Positions 1-5,010 of a stretch of DNA of 5,010 nt are shown one piece after another. Origin of the DNA: CAZEUZ01 sp964515805. GTDB taxonomy: Bacteria > Pseudomonadota > Gammaproteobacteria > Pseudomonadales > Cellvibrionaceae. The stretch spans positions 1 to 5,010 of the forward strand of contig CAZEUZ010000022.1 of NCBI GenBank assembly GCA_964515805.1, read 5' to 3'. Made by a program: the position numbers and the translations under genes. Below the pieces are notes generated by a model that saw only the letters and a list, made by a program, of their open reading frames with translations, was not told the DNA's origin and searched no databases. Each line of letters starts with the position of its first letter. The stretch's first letter is position 1.

Positions 1-1497
1 TCCCACCAAGTCCAGTGCGCGATAGCGATCGTCGATGGCGACAACCAATAATTTTGCCTCCCTGATACCCGCATTATCTAACAAATCTGGCCGCGTAGCG
101 TCGCCGTACCAGGTTTTTATATTCACCTTGCTGAGATTATCGATCACTGCCGCTGAATAATCGAGCACGACGGTGTGTATATCGTTCGCTACTAGCAGCC
201 GATTGACAATCTGCCCAAAACGACCGATACCGGCAATAATAACGGGTCCTTGATCATCAATATCATCCGCCTCAGGGACATCGGCATTATGTCGATAAAA
301 CCGTGTGATTAATTTATCAAATAAAATAAAGAGTAATGGGGTTAAAAACATGGTTATCGCGATAATAGGCGATAAAATATCTGCTATCGTCTGCGGTAAC
401 ACCTTATGTTGAACGGCAAAACTCAACAATACAAAACCAAATTCACCCGCTTGAGAAAGACTTAGAGTAAACAGCCAACCATCATTGCGTTTTATCCTAA
501 ATAATTGGGCAAGAAAAAAGAGAACGGCGCCCTTAAGTAGAAAGACACCGCTAACCGCTGCAACAAAAATCCATACATTGTTTGCGATAACACTGAAATT
601 GATGCCTGCGCCAACGGTAATAAAAAATAGGCCCAATAACAGGCCTTTGAACGGTTCGATATTGGTTTCCAGCTCATGGCGAAATTCACTGTTCGCCAGC
701 ACTACACCGGCAAGAAAAGTTCCCAGGGCAGGGGATAAACCTACTAAACTCATTAAAGCCGCTATGCCAATAACTAGCAGCAATGCTGTGGCAGTAAACA
801 TTTCCCGCAAGCCTGTGTTAGCGATAAAACGGAATAGAGGGCGACTCAGAAATTGACCACCTAAAATCACTGTGGCAATAGATCCCAAAACAACTAGCGC
901 GTATAGCCAGCCCGACAAATGTGATGTCAAATCGATAGATTCGTGATGCTCATCCACTACTACTGTGCCGGTAGATACAAATTCCTGCAGTGCCAATAGT
1001 GGAATAAAAGCCAGCATGGGGATAACTGCGATATCTTGAAACAACAACACGGAAAAAGCCGCTTTGCCGCCTTCAGTTTTTGCGAGACCTTTTTCTTGAA
1101 AGGTTTGCAATACAATGGCCGTAGAGGAAAGCGACAGGATCAAACCGATAGTCAGCGATACATTCCAGTGGTATCCGAATGATAGGCAGATACCGGTAAT
1201 CAATAGGCAACTCAGTGTGATTTGGAGGCCACCGAGACCCACTAACTTGTGACGTAGCCCCCACAGCATTCTGGGTTCCAGTTCCAGACCCACTAGAAAC
1301 AGCATCATAACTACGCCGAATTCCGCAAAGTGTTGAATGGTGATGGTTTCCGAACCGACAAGCCCTGTAATGGGCCCAATAACCACGCCGGCGATTAAAT
1401 AACCCAATACCGAACCTAATCCCAGCCGCTTGGCAATAGGTACGGTGATGACGGCAGCGCACAAATAGATAAAGGCTTGAATAAAATAAAGCGTCAT
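1..1497 (-). CDS. kefC: Glutathione-regulated potassium-efflux antiporter, KefC/KefB type (CPA2 family), C-terminus cut by window edge
   Basis: Inner-membrane K+/H+ antiporter of the CPA2 family. In known Kef systems glutathione holds the channel closed and glutathione-electrophile adducts open it, acidifying the cytoplasm as protection. The frame is open from an ATG at 1497 to base 1, giving 499 residues against roughly 600-620 in E. coli KefB/KefC, so about 100-120 C-terminal residues lie outside the window. Residues 1 to about 395 are a hydrophobic multi-span domain. It contains the LLFQD motif (Q154, D155), the SLSSTAIVLQ motif around 120-132, and the cytosolic regulatory loop HELETNIEPFKGLLLGLFF from 274. 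A linker is followed by the RCK domain with the nucleotide-binding motif GIGRFG at 423-428, VVLD, YGDATRPDLL and AIDD. The RCK part resembles KefC more than KefB, while HELET is KefB-like, so the KefC/KefB assignment is tentative. The start lies 3 bases after the stop of the ancillary gene. Its only Shine-Dalgarno candidate (GTGGA) lies in that gene's end, suggesting translational coupling. Confidence 0.93.
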   Translation of the reverse strand, partial: MTLYFIQAFIYLCAAVITVPIAKRLGLGSVLGYLIAGVVIGPITGLVGSETITIQHFAEFGVVMMLFLVGLELEPRMLWGLRHKLVGLGGLQITLSCLLITGICLSFGYHWNVSLTIGLILSLSSTAIVLQTFQEKGLAKTEGGKAAFSVLLFQDIAVIPMLAFIPLLALQEFVSTGTVVVDEHHESIDLTSHLSGWLYALVVLGSIATVILGGQFLSRPLFRFIANTGLREMFTATALLLVIGIAALMSLVGLSPALGTFLAGVVLANSEFRHELETNIEPFKGLLLGLFFITVGAGINFSVIANNVWIFVAAVSGVFLLKGAVLFFLAQLFRIKRNDGWLFTLSLSQAGEFGFVLLSFAVQHKVLPQTIADILSPIIAITMFLTPLLFILFDKLITRFYRHNADVPEADDIDDQGPVIIAGIGRFGQIVNRLLVANDIHTVVLDYSAAVIDNLSKVNIKTWYGDATRPDLLDNAGIREAKLLVVAIDDRYRALDLVG

Positions 1498-1500
1498 AAT

Positions 1501-2112
1501 TTATCCACGAATCAGTTGGCCGAGATCATCGCTCAGGTGCTCGAAAGCTTGTGCCTGATTAAAATTAAAGGTCCCTTTAAGAAACGCGTGTAATAATTGA
1601 CGCCATTGTTCAATATGGCATTTAAGCCGCCCCTCATCCACTGCAGTCCTCGCAGCGAATAGCGCCAAGGGTGGAATAAAATGCATCTGACAAAAATAAG
1701 CTGTTTGTTCAATTGGGCGTAGTAGTTCGCGAATGGTGAAGTGATTGTAGCCATCCTGACGATAGATTTTTTCGGCCCCTCCTGTACTGATCACCGGCAA
1801 TAAGTACTTGCCTTTCAATACATCGCCATTTTTGCCGTAGGCGAAATCGTACTCCAATACCAAATCCATCCAATCTTTCAACAACGCAGGCGTTGAATAC
1901 CAGTACAATGGGAACAAGAAAATAATTATATTGTGTCGGCGCAATCTTTCCTGTTCTAATCTAATATCGATATCGTGTTTAGGGTATAACGCATACAGAT
2001 CAACACAGGTGATGCCATCAATGGCAGAGGCAGCTTGGAATATAGGAAGATTAACTTCGGAACGATCCTGGGCGGGGTGTGCAAAAAGAAGCAATATTTT
2101 ATTTGTTTGCAT
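1501..2112 (-). CDS. kefF: KefF/KefG-like ancillary NAD(P)H:quinone oxidoreductase (flavodoxin-like fold)
   Basis: Cytoplasmic FMN oxidoreductase of the NQO1/YwrO/KefF family. In E. coli KefF and KefG bind the cytosolic face of KefC and KefB, are needed for full efflux activity, and reduce quinones. The 203-residue product starts with a Rossmann-type strand, KILLLFAHP (5-13), and the phosphate-binding SxxN (S18, N21). It continues with DLYALYPKHDIDI (38-50), WYSTPALLKDWMD (71-83), FAYG (90-93), STGGAEKIY (109-117) and RELLRPIEQTAYFCQMHFIPP (128-148). These match KefF and KefG about equally, so the symbol is a family label. It is some 20-27 residues longer than the E. coli proteins because of a C-terminal extension (about 180-203). 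The usual Q-H/F-P before the WYS block is L-F-P here (66-68). It is the first gene of the unit and lies just upstream of the antiporter, the standard kefFC/kefGB order. No good Shine-Dalgarno precedes the ATG; the next possible start (TTG, codon 7) would cut into the first strand. Confidence 0.9.
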   Translation of the reverse strand: MQTNKILLLFAHPAQDRSEVNLPIFQAASAIDGITCVDLYALYPKHDIDIRLEQERLRRHNIIIFLFPLYWYSTPALLKDWMDLVLEYDFAYGKNGDVLKGKYLLPVISTGGAEKIYRQDGYNHFTIRELLRPIEQTAYFCQMHFIPPLALFAARTAVDEGRLKCHIEQWRQLLHAFLKGTFNFNQAQAFEHLSDDLGQLIRG

Positions 2113-2204
2113 GATTATAATTCTGATTGTAATAACAGCGTTATTGTAACTGGCTTTACCGTCGTTTTAGAATGGCAAGATGGCAAGAATAGAAGCACTG
2201 TAGA
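2113..2204. promoter_or_regulatory. Divergent intergenic region between kefF and tonB-like gene
   Basis: This AT-rich 92-bp spacer must hold the promoters of both units. On the minus strand there are two TACAAT hexamers (2131-2126 and 2148-2143), each one mismatch from the sigma-70 -10 consensus. The second is preceded at 17 bp by TCTAAA (2171-2166), a weak -35. A perfect TATAAT (2119-2114) lies only one base before the kefF ATG, too close to serve that start normally. On the plus strand a weak TTGCAT (2107-2112)/TAATAA (2130-2135) pair is possible. An 8-bp tandem repeat ATGGCAAG lies at 2172-2187. An in-frame TAG at 2190-2192 rules out earlier starts for the tonB-like gene. The region's role is clear from layout; the individual boxes are guesses. 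Confidence 0.55.
2126..2149. repeat. Candidate operator: palindrome AATAAC-AGC-GTTATT flanked by ATTGTAA direct repeats
   Basis: A perfect 6-bp inverted repeat with a 3-bp spacer occupies 2131-2145. It overlaps two exact ATTGTAA copies at 2126-2132 and 2143-2149, whose starts are 17 bp apart. The element sits between the divergent starts and overlaps the candidate kefF -10 boxes, where a repressor site would be expected. It does not match a binding site I can name; resemblance to a Fur box is poor. Assigning it as an operator is inference. Confidence 0.35.
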
Positions 2205-2828
2205 ATGTCACAAACAAGGTGGATAAAACCTGGCTTGGCTATTGGTATTTCTTTACTAATTCACATTAGCCTGGGATCGGTACTTGTGGTTCACCGGAAA
2301 ACCGGTAACCAAGTCGATTTGGGACGATCCCAAGATGTTGTAATTTATTTAGATTCTACTTCAACTATTGAGCAAGATGCCAGTCCAGCTTCCGATGAGG
2401 TAAAAGCCATAAGAAAAAATCTGCAACGACGTCAGACTGACACACCAACATCTAAACCGGCTAAATCTGCTTCAAAGCCGTTAGAAAAGGTGCTAACGGA
2501 AACAAAAACAGTTAAATCAACTAATAAAGTTGCATCTCAACAACAAACGATAGTAACTAATCCCGTGTATCGAAAATGGAAAAAGCCGGTTTATCCACGC
2601 CGCTCAATCGTCAAAAATCAGCAAGGCAAAGTCCTGGTAGATGCGCGTATTGATGAGCAGGGACGAGTCATTGATCTCGAAATACATCAATCTTCCGGAC
2701 ACCCTCTGTTAGACAGATCAGCAATTAAATCGGTAAAACATTGGATTTTCGAACCGGTTAAGCGCTATGGCCTAACGACTGACGCCATGGTTCGCGTACC
2801 GGTAAATTTTATTCTAGTGCAAAGATAA
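2205..2828 (+). CDS. TonB-like energy-transducing protein, short form
   Basis: A TonB-family protein would transmit inner-membrane proton-motive force, harvested by ExbB/ExbD, to TonB-dependent outer-membrane receptors across the periplasm. The 207-residue product has a short N-terminal cytoplasmic end and one signal-anchor helix at about 9-29. That helix contains S16 and H20, the same spacing and the same numbering as the essential Ser/His of E. coli TonB. A Lys/Thr/Ser/Gln-rich periplasmic linker (about 51-125) replaces the usual Pro-Glu/Pro-Lys stretch. A TonB C-terminal domain follows (about 126-205): YP at 130-131, GKVLVDARIDEQGRV (141-155), LLDRSAIKSVKHW ending at W180, FEP at 182-184, and VRVPVNFIL (197-204). 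No exbB or exbD is in the window, so it is either an extra TonB or one supplied from elsewhere. The start is fixed by an in-frame stop 12 bases upstream; AGAAG at 2191-2195 is a weak ribosome site. It is 23 bases ahead of ggt. Confidence 0.88.
   Translation: MSQTRWIKPGLAIGISLLIHISLGSVLVVHRKTGNQVDLGRSQDVVIYLDSTSTIEQDASPASDEVKAIRKNLQRRQTDTPTSKPAKSASKPLEKVLTETKTVKSTNKVASQQQTIVTNPVYRKWKKPVYPRRSIVKNQQGKVLVDARIDEQGRVIDLEIHQSSGHPLLDRSAIKSVKHWIFEPVKRYGLTTDAMVRVPVNFILVQR
2287..2311 (+). other. Stem-loop in early tonB-like coding sequence (10 bp, AAAA loop, one bulge)
   Basis: Bases 2287-2291 (TGGTT) pair with 2307-2311 (AACCA), and ACCGG (2293-2297) pairs with CCGGT (2302-2306) around an AAAA tetraloop at 2298-2301. 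C2292 is bulged. In the mRNA this falls just at and after the codons for the end of the membrane anchor. The pairing is directly visible; any function is unknown. Confidence 0.5.
2319..2333 (+). other. Second short stem-loop in tonB-like coding sequence
   Basis: TTGGGA (2319-2324) and TCCCAA (2328-2333) form a perfect 6-bp inverted repeat with a CGA loop, only 7 bases after the preceding stem-loop. It lies within codons for the start of the periplasmic linker. It could be a DNA palindrome, an mRNA hairpin or chance. Confidence 0.4.
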
Positions 2829-2840
2829 ATAACAACAAGA

Positions 2841-2847
2841 TAAGGAG
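2841..2847 (+). promoter_or_regulatory. Ribosome binding site of ggt (TAAGGAG)
   Basis: A near-perfect Shine-Dalgarno sequence lies in the 23-bp gap after the tonB-like stop, 4 bases before the ATG at 2852. The spacing is slightly short but it supports this start. A second ATG at 2856 is out of frame. It is much stronger than the ribosome sites visible for the other genes here, suggesting ggt is translated independently. Confidence 0.75.
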
Positions 2848-2851
2848 TGAA

Positions 2852-4645
2852 ATGAATGGAAGCATTGTTTTGACAACAAGAAAATGGTTGGTTTATCAAC
2901 TGTATTTGACTTGCGTCGCTACAGTATTTGCTCATTCAGTTCAGAGTGATGAGAACAGCGAAAATTTTGCTATAGTCCGTGGAAATTTTGCTATAGTCCG
3001 TGGAAATAATGCTGTAGCAACAGTACATCCATTGGCCACGAAAGCCGCCGAACAGCAATTAATGAGTGGCGGCAATGCCATTGACGCCGCCATCGCCGCT
3101 GCATTAACCCTCGGAGTGGTAGACAGTTATAATTCCGGCATTGGCGGTGGTTTGTTTGCCTTAGTTCACTGGTCTGATGGTTCGATAGAGGCGATTGACG
3201 GGCGGGAAATGGCTCCTGCACAAGCCCATCGCGATATGTATATTCAATCTGGCAAGGTGATGGATCAATGGAGCCGCGAAGGGGCAATGGCAGTGGGCAT
3301 ACCGGGTTCAGTAGCCGCGTTTGACTATTTGTTAAGAAAAGGTGGGCGTCAGTCTTTTGCTAACCTGTTATTGCCTGCGGCAAGAATAGCAGAACAGGGC
3401 TTTACTATTACGCCACAGTTCTATCGACGATTACAACGCAGCCACAAATCACTCTCCAAATTTAACGCCAGCCGCGCTATTTTCCTCGATCAAGATGGAA
3501 AGCCTTGGCCTGTCGGTCATCGTTTACAACAACAGGATTTAGCCAATACCTACCGTAAATTAGCCAAATATGGCGCTGATTATTTCTATAAAGGCGCGTT
3601 CCCTGCAGCGGTGCACCAATGGATGCAAGTAAATAACGGCATTATTACTGCCAAAGATTTTTCCCGTTACCAGCTGCGCTTTCGCCAACCGATAACAAGC
3701 CGGTTTATGGGCTATACCATCTATGGCTTTCCGCCACCGAGTTCTGGCGGAATTACCGTTGCACAAATACTCAACATTCTTCAGCATTTCGAGCTACAGG
3801 ATGTCTCTGAAGCAAACAAGCTGCATATCGTTGCAGAGGCGATGAAGCTAGCCTTTGCTGACCGCGCTCACTGGCTGGGCGATCCCGATTTTATTGAGAT
3901 CCCCGATGGTTTAACGGCGCCCAATTATGGCAAATCATTGGCTAAAAAAATCAGTCTTCAACGAGCAACTGCTATTTCCACCCACAGTAATCCATTCAAC
4001 CTTGCACCAAATCCACCTCATTCTTCATCTAATATGCAAACCGATTTACTTGATCGCCATACTACCCATATTGCGGTAGCTGACAGTGAGGGTAACTGGG
4101 TGGCAATAACCACTACGTTGAATACTAGTTTTGGTAGCAAGGTCGTTATTCCTGGCACCGGAGTATTACTCAATAACCAGATGGATGATTTTTCCGCGCA
4201 ACCCGGTATACCCAATGCTTACGGTTTGGTCGGTAGCGAAGCTAACAGCATACAACCTTGGAAACGGCCGCTATCGAGTATGAGCCCGACCATCGTGTTA
4301 AAAGGAAAACAGCCGATCATGACTATCGGCGCCGCTGGCGGGCCGATGATTATTAATCAGGTTGTTCAGGGGCTCATTAATCATTTACTGTTGCAACAAC
4401 CATTGCCACAAGCATTAGCAAACCCACGCATCCATCAGCAATGGCGACCAGATATCCTATTTGTGGATAAAAAACTCAGTCAACCGCTAAGGCAACGGTT
4501 GACTGACAAGGGACATCAGCTTAAAACATTAAATTATGAAGGTTCCACCAATGCGATCAGTCGACTCAATGGCCAATTGACCGCAGTATCCGAACCCCGT
4601 ATTAAAGGACGCAACCAAAAGATTATTCCCATCTCGACGAATTAG
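2852..4645 (+). CDS. ggt: Gamma-glutamyltransferase (glutathione hydrolase) precursor, periplasmic
   Basis: N-terminal-nucleophile enzyme that removes or transfers the gamma-glutamyl group of glutathione, its conjugates and other gamma-glutamyl compounds. The 597-residue precursor has a signal peptide (basic R10, K11; hydrophobic core about 13-27; likely cleavage after VFA or AHS near 27-29), so export to the periplasm is expected. The family fold begins at about residue 50. Visible motifs are GGNAIDAA, SGIGGGLF, and DGREMAP with R118, equivalent to the substrate-binding R114 of E. coli. PPPSSGG and LGDPDF follow. Autoprocessing is expected between H403 and the nucleophile T404 (TTHIAVAD), giving a 194-residue small subunit. 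D446 in NNQMDDFSA, S475-S476 in PLSSMSPT and G496-G497 match E. coli D433, S462-S463 and G483-G484 at a constant offset of 13. The lid-loop segment PGIPNAYGLVG is present. All catalytic residues are intact, so it should be active. An exact tandem duplication lies just after the signal peptide. Confidence 0.97.
   Translation: MNGSIVLTTRKWLVYQLYLTCVATVFAHSVQSDENSENFAIVRGNFAIVRGNNAVATVHPLATKAAEQQLMSGGNAIDAAIAAALTLGVVDSYNSGIGGGLFALVHWSDGSIEAIDGREMAPAQAHRDMYIQSGKVMDQWSREGAMAVGIPGSVAAFDYLLRKGGRQSFANLLLPAARIAEQGFTITPQFYRRLQRSHKSLSKFNASRAIFLDQDGKPWPVGHRLQQQDLANTYRKLAKYGADYFYKGAFPAAVHQWMQVNNGIITAKDFSRYQLRFRQPITSRFMGYTIYGFPPPSSGGITVAQILNILQHFELQDVSEANKLHIVAEAMKLAFADRAHWLGDPDFIEIPDGLTAPNYGKSLAKKISLQRATAISTHSNPFNLAPNPPHSSSNMQTDLLDRHTTHIAVADSEGNWVAITTTLNTSFGSKVVIPGTGVLLNNQMDDFSAQPGIPNAYGLVGSEANSIQPWKRPLSSMSPTIVLKGKQPIMTIGAAGGPMIINQVVQGLINHLLLQQPLPQALANPRIHQQWRPDILFVDKKLSQPLRQRLTDKGHQLKTLNYEGSTNAISRLNGQLTAVSEPRIKGRNQKIIPISTN
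2962..3007 (+). repeat. In-frame 21-bp tandem duplication in ggt (NFAIVRG twice)
   Basis: Two identical 21-base units, 2963-2983 and 2984-3004, are followed by AAT beginning a third; the repeated tract spans 46 bases. Each unit codes NFAIVRG, so residues 38-51 read as two copies with no base difference. It sits between the signal peptide and the conserved enzyme core, where extra length is likely tolerated. Perfect identity suggests a recent slippage or duplication event. Confidence 0.9.
4476..4506 (+). repeat. 11-bp perfect inverted repeat with 9-base loop inside ggt
   Basis: TCAGTCAACCG at 4476-4486 is exactly complementary to CGGTTGACTGA at 4496-4506, around loop 4487-4495. It codes part of the less conserved C-terminal segment of the small subunit (LSQPLRQRLTD), about 140 bases before the ggt stop. 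No T-run follows, so it does not look like an intrinsic terminator. Possible roles are an mRNA stem that slows decay or a protein site; chance is also possible. Confidence 0.6.
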
Positions 4646-4653
4646 ATGCTTAG

Positions 4654-5010
4654 ATGACCGAAGATTACGATGAAACCACCAGTAGTAAGACGGCTAGAAA
4701 AAAAGCCATGACCGCGCTGCAGAAAGTCGGTGAAACACTGGTCAAAATGAATGCTCAACAGTTGGCCATCATTCCGCTAGACGACACATTACGCGCGGCG
4801 ATTACCCAGGCGCAAGCCATGCGAACAGGCAGTGCACTGCGGCGGCAATTGCAATATATCGGCAAGCTGATGCGCTCGACTGACCATGAAGCCATTAGCG
4901 AAGCATTGAAACATCTGGAAGATACCGATAAACGGCAGACTCATTTGTTCCATCAGACAGAAAATTGGCGCGACCGCTTTATTGAAGAGGGACAACCAGC
5001 GTTAAATGAC
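4654..5010 (+). CDS. darP: DarP (YjgA, DUF615) 50S ribosome-biogenesis factor, 3' end cut by window edge
   Basis: DarP is a small cytoplasmic protein that associates with late precursors of the 50S subunit and helps mature the peptidyl-transferase centre. The frame is open from the ATG at 4654 to the right edge, giving 119 residues of an expected 180 or so. Matches to the family are KTARKKAMTALQKVGETLV (12-30), IIPLDDTLRAAI (39-50), RRQLQYIGKLMR (63-74), and the FHQTENWRDRFIEEG segment near 98-112, equivalent to E. coli FHKLENLRDRLIDQG. The protein is helical and charged with no signal or membrane segment. A TAG directly before the ATG fixes this as the earliest possible start; M19 would remove part of the conserved first block. 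No Shine-Dalgarno is visible, and the gene starts 8 bases after ggt, so translation may depend on coupling to ggt. Confidence 0.93.
   Translation, partial: MTEDYDETTSSKTARKKAMTALQKVGETLVKMNAQQLAIIPLDDTLRAAITQAQAMRTGSALRRQLQYIGKLMRSTDHEAISEALKHLEDTDKRQTHLFHQTENWRDRFIEEGQPALND

Noticed and set aside
485..856. Plus-strand open frame of 123 codons opposite the Kef antiporter
   Set aside because: It is antisense to a clear membrane-protein gene, has no recognisable domain, and its composition is explained by the complementary coding strand.
1073..1462. Minus-strand open frame of 129 codons in another frame of the Kef gene
   Set aside because: It overlaps the conserved antiporter frame entirely and is rich in Arg, His and Cys as expected for an out-of-frame shadow.
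2112..2135. Fur box upstream of the tonB-like gene
   Set aside because: The AT-rich repeats are reminiscent of GATAAT hexamers, but too many positions mismatch to call a Fur site.
2852..2944. GGT signal sequence as a lipoprotein signal (Cys in YLTC)
   Set aside because: Thr at the position before Cys does not fit a lipobox, and a normal signal-peptidase I type site follows at VFA/AHS.
3067..3092. 7-bp inverted repeat TGGCGGC / GCCGCCA in ggt
   Set aside because: It falls in the conserved GGNAIDAA codons, where Gly and Ala codons pair by nature; the 12-base loop makes a role less likely.
3729..3752. 8-bp perfect inverted repeat TTCCGCCA / TGGCGGAA in ggt
   Set aside because: It encodes the conserved PPPSSGG motif, whose Pro and Gly codons (CCN, GGN) are naturally complementary, so protein constraint explains it.
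4507..4653. Intrinsic terminator after ggt
   Set aside because: There is no GC-rich stem followed by a T-run before darP; the 4476-4506 repeat lacks the T-run and lies well inside the gene.
4789..4995. Minus-strand open frame opposite darP
   Set aside because: The plus strand carries conserved DarP motifs across the same bases; the antisense product resembles nothing.

Overview
The window reads as ordinary, gene-dense chromosome of a gammaproteobacterium. The support is the combination of a KefF/KefG-type flavoprotein paired with a KefB/KefC-type potassium efflux protein, a TonB, a periplasmic-type gamma-glutamyltransferase and a DarP (YjgA/DUF615) protein, the last being a proteobacterial family. 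Base composition is moderate and looks even throughout. I see no tRNA, rRNA, CRISPR array, insertion sequence or phage gene. Genus cannot be fixed from what is visible.

Layout. On the minus strand, positions 2112 to 1 hold a two-gene unit: a KefF/KefG-like ancillary NAD(P)H:quinone oxidoreductase, followed 3 bases later by a KefC/KefB-like glutathione-gated K+/H+ antiporter. The antiporter runs off the left edge inside its RCK (NAD-binding) domain. A 92-bp divergent intergenic region (2113-2204) separates it from a plus-strand unit: a short TonB-like protein (2205-2828), a complete gamma-glutamyltransferase with signal peptide (2852-4645) and a DarP-like ribosome-biogenesis factor (4654 to the right edge, truncated). 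Gaps on the plus strand are 23 and 8 bases, so co-transcription is likely. Coding density is very high and no stretch over 100 bases lacks a gene.

How the genes fit together. Kef channels are closed by glutathione and opened by glutathione-electrophile adducts. Gamma-glutamyltransferase hydrolyses glutathione and its conjugates in the periplasm. The two divergent units therefore share a glutathione/electrophile theme, although no shared regulation is shown. TonB and DarP have no obvious mechanistic link to this and may be neighbours only by history.

Nothing here is a clearly new system. The points worth a second look are the tonB-ggt-darP neighbourhood, an exact 21-bp tandem duplication just after the GGT signal peptide, an 11-bp perfect inverted repeat inside ggt, two adjacent hairpins early in tonB, and palindromic/direct repeats in the divergent promoter region.
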